64,000 nucleotides of DNA, taken from NCBI GenBank assembly GCA_019339365.1, contig CP079859.1:2480001-2544000 (forward strand), in the 5' to 3' direction. The notes below the pieces were generated by a model. It had not been told where the DNA came from. It saw only the letters and a list, made by a program, of their open reading frames with translations, and ran no database searches. Position numbers and translations under genes: made by a program. Positions 34,784 through 44,586 of the stretch are shown piece after piece; within the stretch, counting starts at the first letter, position 1, and each line of letters opens with the position of its first letter. The stretch is from Vibrio neptunius. Its GTDB lineage: Bacteria > Pseudomonadota > Gammaproteobacteria > Enterobacterales > Vibrionaceae.

Positions 34784-35941
34784 TTAGAATGCGACAACCG
34801 AGTCAACATACGGTGACATGACACCCCAAAGTGTTGTCTCTAGCCTTCCACTACCCTGTCCTAGTGCCCAGTCTGGGTAAAGCAACACGGACGGTGCCCC
34901 TGCCTCTTGTGCGGCTAAAAACTGCGTTAACATCGAGCGCTCTTGGTTATCAGTCCGGACAGGCTTGCCTGCTAGCAGCGCGTTGGCAGGGAGCGTATAA
35001 CATTCAGGTTCTGCCGAGCGACGCCACAAACATACCGATGTGTCTTGATAGGCAAAAAGCTTAAAAAGGGTCAACCAAGTCTGCAAGTCAGTGGCATACG
35101 CTGTCAGCCCCGTCAGCACCCACTCTTGAGCGTTAGAGTATAAGTGAAGTTCATTGAGGATGGCTTGTTCAAGTTGGTGTGGTTGCCCACTGGGTATCCC
35201 TAGGATACGTAACGTCACGATACCATTGGCGCTGTGACTCTCTACCCATGCCCCCTGATCCGTATTCGGTAAGATTGTCTGATCACCTTGTACCTGTGCT
35301 CTAAGATCCATCAATAGCTGGTCCCATTGTGCCTGTGACTCAATGGTACTGGCTCTGAGCAAATACGGCTGATAGAGTTGTTGCCATTGGTCTTGGATTG
35401 CCTCGTACTGAGCATAGTGATCGGTCACGGATGCCCACATAACGTCAAAGTCATCGGCATAACCTCGTGTGCTCGCAGCCTTACTTTGAGCGACAGCCTC
35501 ATGCAAAACAATCGTAACAAGGTCGGTGTTAGTTCGACCGAGACTGTCTTTGGCATAAAGTTCAAACTCATAGGTGCCCGCTGCAGTTGGGTTGAGTGCG
35601 GTCGCTGTTAGCTCGTCTTCATTCAACAAGGCCAATTGCTGAGGCCCCGATACCTGACGCCAACGCGTGTCTTTGATCGAGTAAAGATAAGCAGGATAAG
35701 TCTTAGCGGAACCGCTTAAAGTCAGGTTGTCGATCGGCAGGGTATGTGCTTGATCGCTACCTGCATTCACTGTCGGTTTGGCGTACTTTTCGCCATCACT
35801 GGCATCGCCGCCACAGCCAACCAATAATGCCAGCACCAGCGTAGACAATAACCGCCAAATGGTAGCCAGCAGCGCGCGCTTTGGTGAGGCCAAGAATAAG
35901 CGAGGGACAAGGCTGATTCGCGTCGAGAGTTTGAGTTCCAT
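34784..35941 (-). CDS. Lipoprotein with PKD/Ig-like domain and S41-peptidase-like N-terminal region
   Basis: A 385-residue lipoprotein. Start at ATG 35,941 (AAGGAC upstream). Lipobox: LVLALLVGCGGDASDG. Residues ~35-120 look like a PKD/Ig-like domain (NAGSDQAHTLPIDNLTLSGS, AAGTYEFELYAKDSLGRTN). Then DDFDVMWASVTDHYAQYEAI and WQQLYQPYLLRAST resemble the helical entry region of S41 (tail-specific/tricorn-type) proteases. The catalytic Ser/Lys region of active S41 enzymes is not visible, so this may be an inactive relative. It lies just upstream of the sensor kinase gene's end on the same strand; a link to that system is possible only by position. Confidence 0.6.
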   Translation of the reverse strand: MELKLSTRISLVPRLFLASPKRALLATIWRLLSTLVLALLVGCGGDASDGEKYAKPTVNAGSDQAHTLPIDNLTLSGSAKTYPAYLYSIKDTRWRQVSGPQQLALLNEDELTATALNPTAAGTYEFELYAKDSLGRTNTDLVTIVLHEAVAQSKAASTRGYADDFDVMWASVTDHYAQYEAIQDQWQQLYQPYLLRASTIESQAQWDQLLMDLRAQVQGDQTILPNTDQGAWVESHSANGIVTLRILGIPSGQPHQLEQAILNELHLYSNAQEWVLTGLTAYATDLQTWLTLFKLFAYQDTSVCLWRRSAEPECYTLPANALLAGKPVRTDNQERSMLTQFLAAQEAGAPSVLLYPDWALGQGSGRLETTLWGVMSPYVDSVVAF

Positions 35942-36033
35942 GTGAGGTCCTTTTGAGTCACTGAATAAACGGTGTCTCAAAATTACATTCACAAAGTAAA
36001 TAAATCGTTGGCGTTTTATGGACCAATTGTGTC

Positions 36034-37652
36034 CTATTTGGTCACAAACCCTTCGTCCTCACTAGGGCGTGACGCTTGGCAGGGCCAGCGTAACTCAAAC
36101 TTCGCCCCACCAAGTGAAGAGGTGGTCACCTGAACACTGCCCTCATGCCACAACATGATTTGCTTGACAATGGCCAGCCCCAGACCGTGGCCTTTGCCGC
36201 TCGCGCGCGTTTGGTTATCGAGTTGAACAAAGGGCTCAAACAATCGCTCGGCATCATTGTGTGAGACGCCAACCCCATCATCTTCCACCCCAATCACGTA
36301 GTCGCTCTCGTGTTGTTCAAAGGTCAAGCGTACTGTCGTACGGGCATATCGCCCAGCATTGGAGAGCACATTTTTTACCGCTCGCATCAGCCCCGTGTGA
36401 TCAATAAACAGCGAATGTTGTTCTAAGGCGTGGGGGGCACCCACTCGACCGTTAAATGCGGGTGCACCAAGCGATATTCTTCCACTTCTTGCTGCAATGC
36501 AGGAACCAGACGAGCGTGCGAAAACTGGCGCCAATCCGTCATGCGACTGTAGCGCGCCAAGAGCAGATTTTGGTTGATCAAGTGATCCAAATCCTCAATG
36601 CTGTTTTGCACTGAACGTTGGTATTTAGCCTTTTGCGCGACAGCAAGCGTATCATCCTCAAGCATTTCTAGTGCAAAACGCAGACGGTAGAGAGGGGTGC
36701 GCAAATCGTGAGCAATCGCATTGGTCAATTCTCTCTGACCTGCGATCAGGGTTTCAATATTATCGGCCATGGTATTAAAAGAAACGCTCAATTGGGATAC
36801 CACAGACAATCGACTCGCTTTCGCCCGTTGGGAGAGCTGCCCGTGGCCGAAGGCATTGGCGGTAACCACTAAGCGTTTAAGGTCACGCCACAACGGGTAC
36901 ACCCAGATCACCAAGGCCAGTGAAACAGACAGAAAGAACAACCCACCAATGGCGCTGGTGAGTTTGACTTGCGTGGTCTGCGACAAATGATCTGCCACTT
37001 GCAACCACACCTCCGGTGCCACAGGCGCGAGCAGTTCGACCAGCCCCTCTTGGTTGAGATAACTCACTGCCTCACCCGGAGCAAGGGCAATCGCCTCCTG
37101 CGCCTGAGGCAGTAATTGCTCGTCTCTGATCAAGCTCACCACAAACGGAATGGAAGCGGTTTGCACAGCCAAATGTTCCTCCCATTGCGAGGATGGCTGC
37201 GCGCGCAGAGATTCTGCCATCAGGTACAAGGTACCTTTGGCCTGATTCAGCGCCGCCTGCTGCGTCGATTCATTGAGGGCGAAATAGATCAGTTGATCAC
37301 TGTCTCCTACTCGCTGCAACAGCGCCATTGGATCACCATAGAGAAAGGTGATCCGGCCTTCGACTAGGCTTGGATACTTAACCTCATTGTCTTGATATTG
37401 CACTAGGGGCTGTAACTTGAGCGGATAAGCAAAGTGCTGTGCGTATCGCTTTACCACAGACGGCCATTGTGTTTGCGGATAAGTCAGCAGTGTTTGTGTC
37501 ATTGTCGAGACATTGTTCGCATAGATTTGCTGATAGAACTCTTCAGAAAAGCTTTCGTTGAGACGTTGAATGGGGCTCCACTGTGTAGGGATAAGAAGCA
37601 GGATAATAGGGACAAAAACCGCCAGCCAGAGCACAGAAAATGCGCGGATCAT
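36034..37652 (-). pseudogene. RstB-like sensor histidine kinase, frameshift between HisKA and HATPase
   Basis: Inner-membrane kinase: TM1 FSVLWLAVFVPIILLLIP, a periplasmic sensor, TM2 LTSAIGGLFFLSVSLALVIW, a HAMP segment (ANAFGHGQLSQRAKAS), and the H-box TNAIAHDLRTPLYRLRFALE with phosphoacceptor His. The ATP-binding part (VKNVLSNAGRYA, VEDDGVGVSHNDAERLFEPF, GHGLGLAIVKQIMLWH) is in another frame. The switch is at a run of six G (36,432-36,437, plus strand); with seven the frame continues WVPPHALEQHSLF. Start at 37,652 with AAGGAG just inside the end of the response regulator gene. Broken as written, but a homopolymer error is a fair alternative. Confidence 0.85.
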
Positions 37653-37662
37653 GTTGGGCTCC

Positions 37663-38373
37663 TTAGCTGGCAACACACAGTTGGTATCCCACGCCACGCA
37701 CCGTCTTGATCAGTGCCGGATCATGGGGGTCATCATTGAGTGTTCTGCGCAAGCGAGAGATACGCCGGTCAATCGAACGATCCAGCCCATCGTACTCAAA
37801 GCCACGGATACGCTGAGCAATGTCATCTCGCGATACCACTTGCCCCACATGCTGAGCGAGCAACAGCAGCAACTCAAATTCCGAGGTCGTTAGCTTCAGC
37901 GCTTGTTGGCTGAGGACAACACTGCGATGTTGCAGATTGATCACCAAGTCTCCCAGCCTGAGTTCATTCGTTTTCTCTCCACCCAAACTTCGAGCATGAC
38001 GACGGAGTAAAGCCCGTATGCGAGACAGGAGCAACCGCGGCTTCACCTGTTTAACAATATAGTCATCGGCGCCCAATTCTAAGCCCATGACTTGGTCCAA
38101 GTCATCGTCTAACGCCGTTTGCATTAAAATCATGCCCTCGAAATGCGGCCGGACAGCACGACATACTTCCATGCCGCTTTGTCCCGGTAGCATGATGTCC
38201 AGTACTACCAAATCAGGGGAATCCGTAAGAATGCGGTCGACAGCTTCCAAGCCATCGGTCACTATGGTTACGGAAAACTCGTAGTTCTGCAAAAAATCTC
38301 TGATCAATTCAGCGAGCTCTACGTCGTCTTCAACGAGCAGGACTCGATGGGCCGATTGCACCGTCATAGCCAC
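37663..38373 (-). CDS. OmpR/RstA-family response regulator
   Basis: A 236-residue two-component regulator. Receiver domain: acidic pocket VEDD, phosphoacceptor in LVVLDIMLPGQSGMEV, Thr/Ala and Lys switch in MQTALDD and DYIVKQVKPRLLLSRI (the KxVxPRxLL words are RstA-like). C-terminal OmpR winged helix: LTTSEFELLLLLAQHVGQVV, DRSIDRRISRLRRTLND and KTVRGVGYQL. It is 10 bp upstream of the kinase gene on the same strand, one operon. RstA systems answer to acid, envelope or low-magnesium stress in enterics; the signal here is unknown. Confidence 0.92.
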   Translation of the reverse strand: MAMTVQSAHRVLLVEDDVELAELIRDFLQNYEFSVTIVTDGLEAVDRILTDSPDLVVLDIMLPGQSGMEVCRAVRPHFEGMILMQTALDDDLDQVMGLELGADDYIVKQVKPRLLLSRIRALLRRHARSLGGEKTNELRLGDLVINLQHRSVVLSQQALKLTTSEFELLLLLAQHVGQVVSRDDIAQRIRGFEYDGLDRSIDRRISRLRRTLNDDPHDPALIKTVRGVGYQLCVAS

Positions 38374-38490
38374 CTTCCAGTGAATGCTTTTAGTGCAAAC
38401 TATACATTTATAACATGCTAATCAGTGTGACCATTTGTGACCAATCCGCAAACTTGTGACCCGCCCCATAGTTAGGACGAATCGATAAAA

Positions 38491-38525
38491 AACGCTCAAC
38501 ATAGGCATGTTGAGCGTTGTTTTTA
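38491..38525. terminator. Bidirectional terminator
   Basis: AACGCTCAACAT, AGGC loop, ATGTTGAGCGTT, with A-run on one side and T-run on the other. Serves the phospholipase gene (minus strand). Confidence 0.8.
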
Positions 38526-38582
38526 ACCGCCTTGACACTAAATGTCATTATGCAGTCTTGATTGAAGAGTAAGGTAATCTGC

Positions 38583-39815
38583 TTAAAAATCTCGATTATT
38601 GACTTCGATGAGCTCCAAAATGAGTTGCCCTTTTTCCCCTACGTAATCCATGCTGACAGCACCCGACGCTTTCTGTGTGATCGTATCTGCCGTCGGCACC
38701 GCTCGTCTCACACCATGTCCGGTTTGGTAGATCGAGTAGTACCAAGAGTCAACCAGCGCATTGAGCTTGCCGACAAAAGCCTTATTTATTGCTTTAACAC
38801 CAGCGTGTTTTTCCGTGTCTTTGACGCTCTTGTAAAAGCCTAACCAACGATTTTTCTGGGGCACACCTAACTTATTGCTGATATGGTGTATTAGAGTTCC
38901 CGGCCGGATAATACTGCCTGTGGCCACGACAACTAAACCTTCCAGTAACAAGCCGGGGGAATTCCTCGCTAGGTTTTTACCCCCAGTCTGCACACATGGA
39001 ATATTAAGCGACATGACTTTCAGCTTTTCTTCATCAAGACTAAAACTGGTGTTCATCAGCTTATCTAGGTATTTTTCGTGACGCTTCAAATTGTGCTGGT
39101 TAGAGGTTCCACCTGATTTATGTTGATTATAGTCACCAAAAGTATCGACTGAGTTACCCCATTTTAAACGGTGCTTATCTTTGGCTTTATGAAATAGACA
39201 GATCACTTTTCCTTTGCGGATACACTCGCCGACACTTTTGTGCCAGTAGTCAGACGTAGGCATAAGTTGCGGACCAAAATCGTTGGCGATCCGTTTGACA
39301 ATCGGGAACGCATTACCTTTGTATACAAACTTTACGACGATGGGTTCTTTTTTGCATGCCGCTAAGATAAATAGCCGGCGTATTTCTTGTCTCGCATCCA
39401 CCTTGTCGAAGGTGACACCGCCATGAAAACCATAAATCTTGCCTTTCTTCTCTTTGACGCGGATGTCGAAGTAGCGAATTCCAGCTTTAAACTGACTCGC
39501 TAAGTTCAGGGTTTGGGTAACGGTGCCGCCACGCACGAAAGTGGCGATATTACGGGTAAAGAAACTGCCGCGATAGGCGAAAGTCATGGCATCATGCGCA
39601 CCGGGCAGAGTATAGGTAGCAAGAGGTCTATCAGCCAAAACTCCGCCTCTGGAGACCAGTTCTTTAATCCAGTTATCCAGCTTAGCTACGTTAACGCCAT
39701 GAGTACGATTTAGAAAATTGTAACCTTTGAATCCAGTGTTCATATTGGTAACAACGGGCAAAGTTTGTAAGCCATTACGGTAATTTCGAATTGCAGTTGC
39801 TAAATTATTGTCCAC
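38583..39815 (-). CDS. PI-PLC X-domain phosphodiesterase
   Basis: A ~410-residue enzyme of the phosphatidylinositol-specific phospholipase C / glycerophosphodiester phosphodiesterase fold. TLPGAHDAMTFAYRG carries the first catalytic His, GIRYFDIRVKEKKGKIYGFH the acidic residues and second His, and EPIVVKFVYKG the following strand. These enzymes cut phospholipid head groups or GPI-like anchors. No classical signal peptide is seen, so localisation is uncertain. A GTG at 39,813-39,815 with AGAGAGG 5 nt upstream is preferred; an ATG at 39,851 lacks a ribosome-binding site. The long C-terminal half has no recognised domain. Could be a toxin or effector, but that is not shown. Confidence 0.8.
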   Translation of the reverse strand: MDNNLATAIRNYRNGLQTLPVVTNMNTGFKGYNFLNRTHGVNVAKLDNWIKELVSRGGVLADRPLATYTLPGAHDAMTFAYRGSFFTRNIATFVRGGTVTQTLNLASQFKAGIRYFDIRVKEKKGKIYGFHGGVTFDKVDARQEIRRLFILAACKKEPIVVKFVYKGNAFPIVKRIANDFGPQLMPTSDYWHKSVGECIRKGKVICLFHKAKDKHRLKWGNSVDTFGDYNQHKSGGTSNQHNLKRHEKYLDKLMNTSFSLDEEKLKVMSLNIPCVQTGGKNLARNSPGLLLEGLVVVATGSIIRPGTLIHHISNKLGVPQKNRWLGFYKSVKDTEKHAGVKAINKAFVGKLNALVDSWYYSIYQTGHGVRRAVPTADTITQKASGAVSMDYVGEKGQLILELIEVNNRDF

Positions 39816-39851
39816 TTTGACCTCTCTATATTCACACAAAATGCATCCCAA

Positions 39852-40340
39852 AGGTTTGAGGAGTCACAAACCCATCGTAGCTTTAAAATTATTTTTATCG
39901 ATAAGTATTGGTGGCGAATCTCTATTCGTAAAGGCACTCTATTTAAATTTTCACTCCATATGAAACTAGATAAGTATAATGTTAATAGTGAAATAAAGAT
40001 CCGCTTTCGCCGGCCTCACTGACCTTTGCTTTTGCTTGACCAAAGGTTGCGGCAGTAAAGACAAATTCATAGCGACCGAAGAGAAGTGATTTATTTAGAA
40101 ACTACGCCGTAGCTCTACAATTAATTTAAACCACAGTTTTTTATGCATTTAATTTAATAAAAAATACACCTTTAAATTAAATCAATACATTATTAAAAGC
40201 TATCAAATAAATTACCCATCAATTAGTCAAATTCACCCTGAGAATAATTTTAATATATTGAATTAAAAGCAGATATTAATAAACAATAGAAATCTTGCCT
40301 TGATGCTGTTCAAACGATAATGTGGATGCGGCTAGATACT
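39852..40340. other. AT-rich intergenic region with no gene
   Basis: About 490 bp of AT-rich sequence (for example 40,120-40,290) before the terminator at 40,341. I see no coding frame, repeat or RNA gene. It probably holds the promoter of the phospholipase gene. Confidence 0.5.
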
Positions 40341-40366
40341 AAAAAGACGTCCTCGGACGTCTTTTT
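40341..40366. terminator. Terminator
   Basis: AAAAAGACGTCC, TC, GGACGTCTTTTT: a perfect stem with T-runs in both directions, almost the same as the one at 28,465. Confidence 0.8.
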
Positions 40367-40449
40367 ATGTCAATGCGGTGTTGAGTAAGCAAGGCAACCA
40401 AAGTTCAATAGTCAGCTGTACTTTTTAGCGGCTTCTTGGCTGCGGGCCG

Positions 40450-40701
40450 CTAACGCGGCTTGTACTGAGTTGGGCAGTAACCTCGAGTCACGTCTGGGCT
40501 ACGTAACTTGTTGTGTTTTGTCTTACGACCTGACACACGTTCACGCCACAATTTAAAGCTACTCGGTTTGAGCCGTCTGCGCATAAACTGAATAACGCTG
40601 GATTCATTCAAACCATATTGAGATTCGATGGCCTCAAATGGCGTACGGTCTTCCCATGCCATTTCTATTATTCTCGACTCTATTTCTGAGGTCAGTTGCA
40701 T
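40450..40701 (-). CDS. TIGR03643-family small protein
   Basis: An 83-residue basic protein. MQLTSEIESRIIEMAWEDRT followed by PFEAIESQYGLNESSVIQFM looks like a small helix-turn-helix, and RRRLKPSSFKLWRERVSGRK is the conserved end of this family (usual length 70-90). Start at ATG 40,701 with GGGA upstream. DNA binding is plausible from the helix-turn-helix shape, but the family has no known function. It partners no clear operon. Confidence 0.8.
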   Translation of the reverse strand: MQLTSEIESRIIEMAWEDRTPFEAIESQYGLNESSVIQFMRRRLKPSSFKLWRERVSGRKTKHNKLRSPDVTRGYCPTQYKPR

Positions 40702-40768
40702 TTCCCATCCCCTGTTTGTGAAAACGACATTTCTACGACCAAAATTGAGCCTTGGTTCAAATGCAAAC

Positions 40769-41080
40769 TCAGTATTCCTCAGCAATGATCAGTTGATCAT
40801 TAGATTCTATAACGATAAAAGCCACGGAATGCGGTTTGTGGCGAAAGCCAACAGAACAAATAGCCATTGAGCCCGAACCACATGTCACCTCGGGGTATTG
40901 CTTGCTAAATGAAGTCTCACCTTCTTGAAGAGGGATAAGCTCCCACCCTTCGGCCAACAAATCATGTTTCACCACCTCGTAAGCCTTACCTTTAAATTGA
41001 GAAAAATCGATGTCGTTGGCGGCTGCAGGTACCGTCATTGCACACACTGCCGCTAAAACGATAGCAAACTGGAATCTCAT
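40769..41080 (-). CDS. Small exported hypothetical protein
   Basis: A 103-residue protein with signal peptide MRFQFAIVLAAVCAMTVPAA cut before NDIDF. The mature part has two Cys (VTCGSGSMAICSVGF), likely a disulphide, followed by SVAFIVIESNDQLIIAEEY. Start chosen at 41,080 with AAGGTG upstream. It begins 13 bp after the GTTAAA end of an attC-like element at 41,093, i.e. as a cassette would. Function unknown. Confidence 0.7.
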   Translation of the reverse strand: MRFQFAIVLAAVCAMTVPAAANDIDFSQFKGKAYEVVKHDLLAEGWELIPLQEGETSFSKQYPEVTCGSGSMAICSVGFRHKPHSVAFIVIESNDQLIIAEEY

Positions 41081-41092
41081 TCTATACACCTT

Positions 41093-41196
41093 TAACGTCT
41101 AACTAAGGAGTGGACTATTTGCCAATATGGCGTAAGGGCTGCCGCTCATCACACTCTGCCATGTACCCCGATGACACCTTGGCTAGCCTGTTAGCT
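41093..41196 (-). repeat. Possible degenerate attC-like element
   Basis: TTAACGTCTAACTAAGGAGT at the left and CACCTTGGCTAGCCTGTTAG at the right pair imperfectly (TAAC / GTTA outer ends, CTAACTAAGG / CCTTGGCTAG inner arms), with the neighbouring stop codon inside the right end. Weak but in the right place between two small genes. Confidence 0.35.
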
Positions 41197-41604
41197 GGCT
41201 GATTCTAACGCGCGCTTAAGATCTCCGATATCTTTACATCCAAGATAAACCGTTTTGCCTCCAGCTAATGTGAGTTTTAGAGCTTGACCGACTGAAACAT
41301 TATATAACCAACCATCTTTTAACATACGAACTCCAATGCCTTGATACCACTTAGTGTCGTAAGATGACATATCAGTAATATTGACGACATCGACTTCCTT
41401 ACGAAGAAAACCAAGCCCAAAATACCAGCTCACTTTATTTGCGTTTACCTCGACTGTCATGGAGTAAAATAATACCCCTATAACAAAATTGATTGTCAAC
41501 GCAATAAGCGCACTGGCGATAGAATCAGAGGTTGCAACAATCACCCCACTTAGAATCAAAAGAAGGGAGATCAATACGGTGTTTACTTGTGTTTGTTTAT
41601 ACAT
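41191..41604 (-). CDS. Small membrane protein, possible bacterial PH-like domain
   Basis: A 137-residue protein with two adjacent TM helices (NTVLISLLLILSGVIVAT ~8-25 and SALIALTINFVIGVLFYSMT ~31-50), then a beta-rich C-terminal domain: VNANKVSWYFGLGFLRKEVD, DMSSYDTKWYQGIGVRMLKD, LTLAGGKTVYLGCKDIGDL. The layout of two helices plus strands resembles small membrane proteins with a PH-like fold, but no firm family is assigned. The stop lies in the attC-like element. Function unknown. Confidence 0.65.
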   Translation of the reverse strand: MYKQTQVNTVLISLLLILSGVIVATSDSIASALIALTINFVIGVLFYSMTVEVNANKVSWYFGLGFLRKEVDVVNITDMSSYDTKWYQGIGVRMLKDGWLYNVSVGQALKLTLAGGKTVYLGCKDIGDLKRALESAS

Positions 41605-41719
41605 AGTTGGTTAACTCCTTTAATTCACATCACAACAAACTCGATAATAAACCGAAATAAGTATTGCCGAGTGTTTCTAGCCCTAAATGAGGTTACGGTG
41701 ATATCACCCTGGTTGATTT

Positions 41720-42058
41720 CTAGTGAGTGAACTTCAACTCACCGTTCGCATCCGCGATTAAGTTGATCGTCTTAATGACGGCTCGCTTACACAATGAGCC
41801 ATATAGATGCGGATAGCGTTCTCCATCATCTTGCGTGCCTGCGGGTGGTTCATCTTTTAGGCATTGAGCGACAGCACTTTTATTGATTTCAAGCAGGTAA
41901 ATCTCACTCACTCCAGCAAAAAAAACGTCAATTATTTTTTGTACTTGTTCTTGGTATGCTAAATGAATAAAACCTTCTGTTGTCAAAGATTCCGGTGCGT
42001 ATGTGTCGCTGTTTTGATATTTGTGGTATTCACTTTTCGTCAGTATGTGATAAAGCAT
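41720..42058 (-). CDS. DUF952-family protein
   Basis: A 112-residue protein. MLYHILTKSEYHKYQNSDTY followed by APESLTTEGFIHLAYQEQVQ matches the DUF952 start (YHI...YAPESL..EGFIH), and YPHLYGSLCKRAVIKTINL the conserved end, where an H-Y-G-x-L motif is usual. The length is normal. DUF952 proteins are annotated glutathione S-transferase-like, but no activity is established. It is 6 bp downstream of the exported protein gene at 42,065, on the same strand, so the two form an operon. Confidence 0.85.
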   Translation of the reverse strand: MLYHILTKSEYHKYQNSDTYAPESLTTEGFIHLAYQEQVQKIIDVFFAGVSEIYLLEINKSAVAQCLKDEPPAGTQDDGERYPHLYGSLCKRAVIKTINLIADANGELKFTH

Positions 42059-42064
42059 ATGGTT

Positions 42065-42454
42065 CTACTCTTGCTGTATATTGGGCGATGAGGAACACAG
42101 AGTCTTAACTAGGGCCTCGGTAACGTCGTCAGAGATATACTCAGCCGATTCTTCTTTTGTCAGAACTATCGAAGTAAAGAGTAAACCCGTGTTCTTGATT
42201 GCGACCCTTGATAACCGGCAGTCAACCTCCACTGTCGCCTCAAATGAGCCTGACTTACCTTCACGAACAATATCAATGTCGCTCAGCCGCTTTAAGTCGC
42301 CACGGACATACCAAGTGTCAGTATACGGCCCGCCGACTTCATCTACATAGACAAGCACATTATCAAGATTGGAGGTGGTGTCTTGTGCACCTACGGGGAT
42401 TTGCAAGCCACTGACCAGCAGCGCAACCATGCCAAGCCTAGCGATTTTATACAT
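42065..42454 (-). CDS. Exported hypothetical protein
   Basis: A 129-residue protein with signal peptide MYKIARLGMVALLVSGLQIP and probable cleavage after VGA. The mature part has DTWYVRGDLKRLSDIDIVRE, VEVDCRLSRVAIKNTGLLFT and a second Cys in TLCSSSPN, so one disulphide is likely. The look is that of small periplasmic or surface proteins of the adhesin-E type, but the match is not firm. First gene of a two-gene unit with the DUF952 gene. Confidence 0.65.
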   Translation of the reverse strand: MYKIARLGMVALLVSGLQIPVGAQDTTSNLDNVLVYVDEVGGPYTDTWYVRGDLKRLSDIDIVREGKSGSFEATVEVDCRLSRVAIKNTGLLFTSIVLTKEESAEYISDDVTEALVKTLCSSSPNIQQE

Positions 42455-42516
42455 GTGTCATCTCAAATTTTTCCGTTAACGCGCAGCAGATTATCAGCCT
42501 ATCGTATGAAGGTTAA

Positions 42517-42540
42517 CTCAGCACCCTATCGGTTGTACTT
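42517..42540. repeat. 24-bp exact repeat (partner at 46,318)
   Basis: CTCAGCACCCTATCGGTTGT followed by ACTT. The partner copy forms the last codons of the MazG-like gene; here it stands in non-coding sequence. Confidence 0.85.
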
Positions 42541-42816
42541 AGATTTATCAAATTTAGTAATGAGTGTTGTAAGTTCGAACCGACGAGTTTTCCACTATTA
42601 AAAATAACCGTGCAGACCCCAGATTAACTCTTCGGTCAACGAATGTTGACTTTGCTATCTTAGATAACGCGGTTCACTTTCTCCTCAATATAATATTTAT
42701 TGAATCAATATCAAAGTTAGAAAATATAGATAGAACAAGATTTTGGCATACAAAATAAACCAAACTACTGTTTAGTTTCTTCTTTGTACCTGTTCAAAAC
42801 AACATTTGAGGAAATT

Positions 42817-44580
42817 ATGCTTTATAAGTTCTTACTCCCGACGGTGCTAATAATATTAACCTTTAGCTCGTATGGGCACTCATCTTCCTGTACGGACACA
42901 TTGGAAATAGGATCTTTGACCGCCAAAGGTGACTGCTCATTTACTGTTTCCGCTTCACCGCATATGTCCTACAACGACGCGGTGAGATTTTTAAACCAAA
43001 CAACATTTGGAGCTCAACCATCTGATATTTCCCTACTCTCCAAAGTTGGTCCAGTGGCATGGATTGAATCACAACTCAACTTACCACCTAGTTATTTAAT
43101 GCCCAGAGTAAAACAGTACATCAACGCTCAGCCACAAAGTCAGTTTGTTTTTGCTTCCACATCATTCGCGTTTTGGAAAAACGCTATTGAAAGCCATGAT
43201 CAGTTGAGACAAAGGATGGCATTTGCGTTATCTCAAATCTTCGTCGTTTCAAATGGGGTTGGTGATGAATTAACTGAGCACCCTGAAGCTGTGGCAAGTT
43301 TCGAAGATCTGCTCATAAAACACGCTTTCGGTAACTTTCGGACATTACTCGAAGAGGTCACCTACTCTCCCGCGATGGGTTATTACTTGACGTATCTGGG
43401 AAATGTTAAAGCCGATCCAGAGAGAGGTAATCAACCTGATGAGAATTATGCGAGAGAGTTGTTACAGCTGTTTACGATTGGTGTAGAACAACTCAATCCT
43501 GATGGTTCTCCTATCCTTGATACTAACGGACAACCTATAGAGACCTATTCAAACTCCGATGTGAGAGGACTCGCGAGGGTTTTTACTGGTCTCAATGTGG
43601 ATGAATCTAATACCAATGATAAACCGGGTGAAGCATTCAGTGTACCAATGACAGTGGCAGATGAAGAACTGCACTCTTCAAAAGAGAAACGCTTTCTAGG
43701 AACGGTGATTCCAAAGAATACTCCAAGTAAACGTTCTATAACCCTAGCACTGGATGCCATTTTTGCTCATCCCAATGTTGGCCCCTTTATTAGTAAGCAA
43801 TTAATTCAACGTTTAGTAACGAGTAACCCAAGCCCTGCATACATTGCACGTGTTTCCTCTGCTTTTGATTCCGGTAGTTATGAACTAGCACCGGGTAAAG
43901 TTATTGGACAAGGGATTCGTGGCGATTTGAGCGCTACATTAATGGCAGTTCTTTTTGAGGCCAAAAATCATTCCTCTGTTGGAGGAAGGCCCCATAGCAA
44001 AGTTCGTGAACCTATTTTGCGTTTTACCCACTGGGCAAGAGCTTTTAATGTAACAAATATAGATGCGGAATATTTGTTTAAACTTTGGGATACAAGCTCT
44101 GCGAGCTCATTGGCTCAACACCCTTACCGATCACCTAGTGTATTTAATTTCTATCGTCCAGGCTATAAAGCTCCAGGAACAATATCAGCCCAACAAAACC
44201 TAGTCGCACCAGAGATGCAAATTGTCAATGCAACCTCTATATCTGGCTATGTCAACTTTATGACTTACTTTGTCTTTAATCAGCAAAAAAATATAAATGT
44301 GTATGAATTGGAACAAACCTATATTGATTACGGTATGCCAATAAAAGCACACCATGCCGTTGATCGTTTCTCAACTCAATACACGCCTCAAATGGCTCTA
44401 GCTGCACAACCTTCAGATCTTGTCGAACACTTAAACTCCTTGCTAACAGGAGGGATAATGGCACCAGCAACTAAAACTCATATAGTAGAAAAAATTACTC
44501 AAGTGACTTCGTTGGAAACGCGAGTGAAGCTAGCAATCTTGTTGGTAATGATATCACCAGACTACCTCGTACAACGATAA
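42817..44580 (+). CDS. DUF1800-domain protein (exported), pair 1
   Basis: A 587-residue protein with signal peptide MLYKFLLPTVLIILTFSSYG and a full DUF1800 domain: FLNQTTFGAQPSDISLLSKV near the start, LRQRMAFALSQIFVVS, the conserved DENYARELLQLFTIGVEQL, and YRSPSVFNFYRPGYKAPG. Start at 42,817 with GAGGAAAT upstream. It is followed 6 bp later by a DUF1501 gene; this pairing is widespread in Gammaproteobacteria and suggests the two work together, but no biochemical role is known. A paralogous pair lies at 48,302-51,138. Confidence 0.92.
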   Translation: MLYKFLLPTVLIILTFSSYGHSSSCTDTLEIGSLTAKGDCSFTVSASPHMSYNDAVRFLNQTTFGAQPSDISLLSKVGPVAWIESQLNLPPSYLMPRVKQYINAQPQSQFVFASTSFAFWKNAIESHDQLRQRMAFALSQIFVVSNGVGDELTEHPEAVASFEDLLIKHAFGNFRTLLEEVTYSPAMGYYLTYLGNVKADPERGNQPDENYARELLQLFTIGVEQLNPDGSPILDTNGQPIETYSNSDVRGLARVFTGLNVDESNTNDKPGEAFSVPMTVADEELHSSKEKRFLGTVIPKNTPSKRSITLALDAIFAHPNVGPFISKQLIQRLVTSNPSPAYIARVSSAFDSGSYELAPGKVIGQGIRGDLSATLMAVLFEAKNHSSVGGRPHSKVREPILRFTHWARAFNVTNIDAEYLFKLWDTSSASSLAQHPYRSPSVFNFYRPGYKAPGTISAQQNLVAPEMQIVNATSISGYVNFMTYFVFNQQKNINVYELEQTYIDYGMPIKAHHAVDRFSTQYTPQMALAAQPSDLVEHLNSLLTGGIMAPATKTHIVEKITQVTSLETRVKLAILLVMISPDYLVQR

Positions 44581-44586
44581 GGAACT

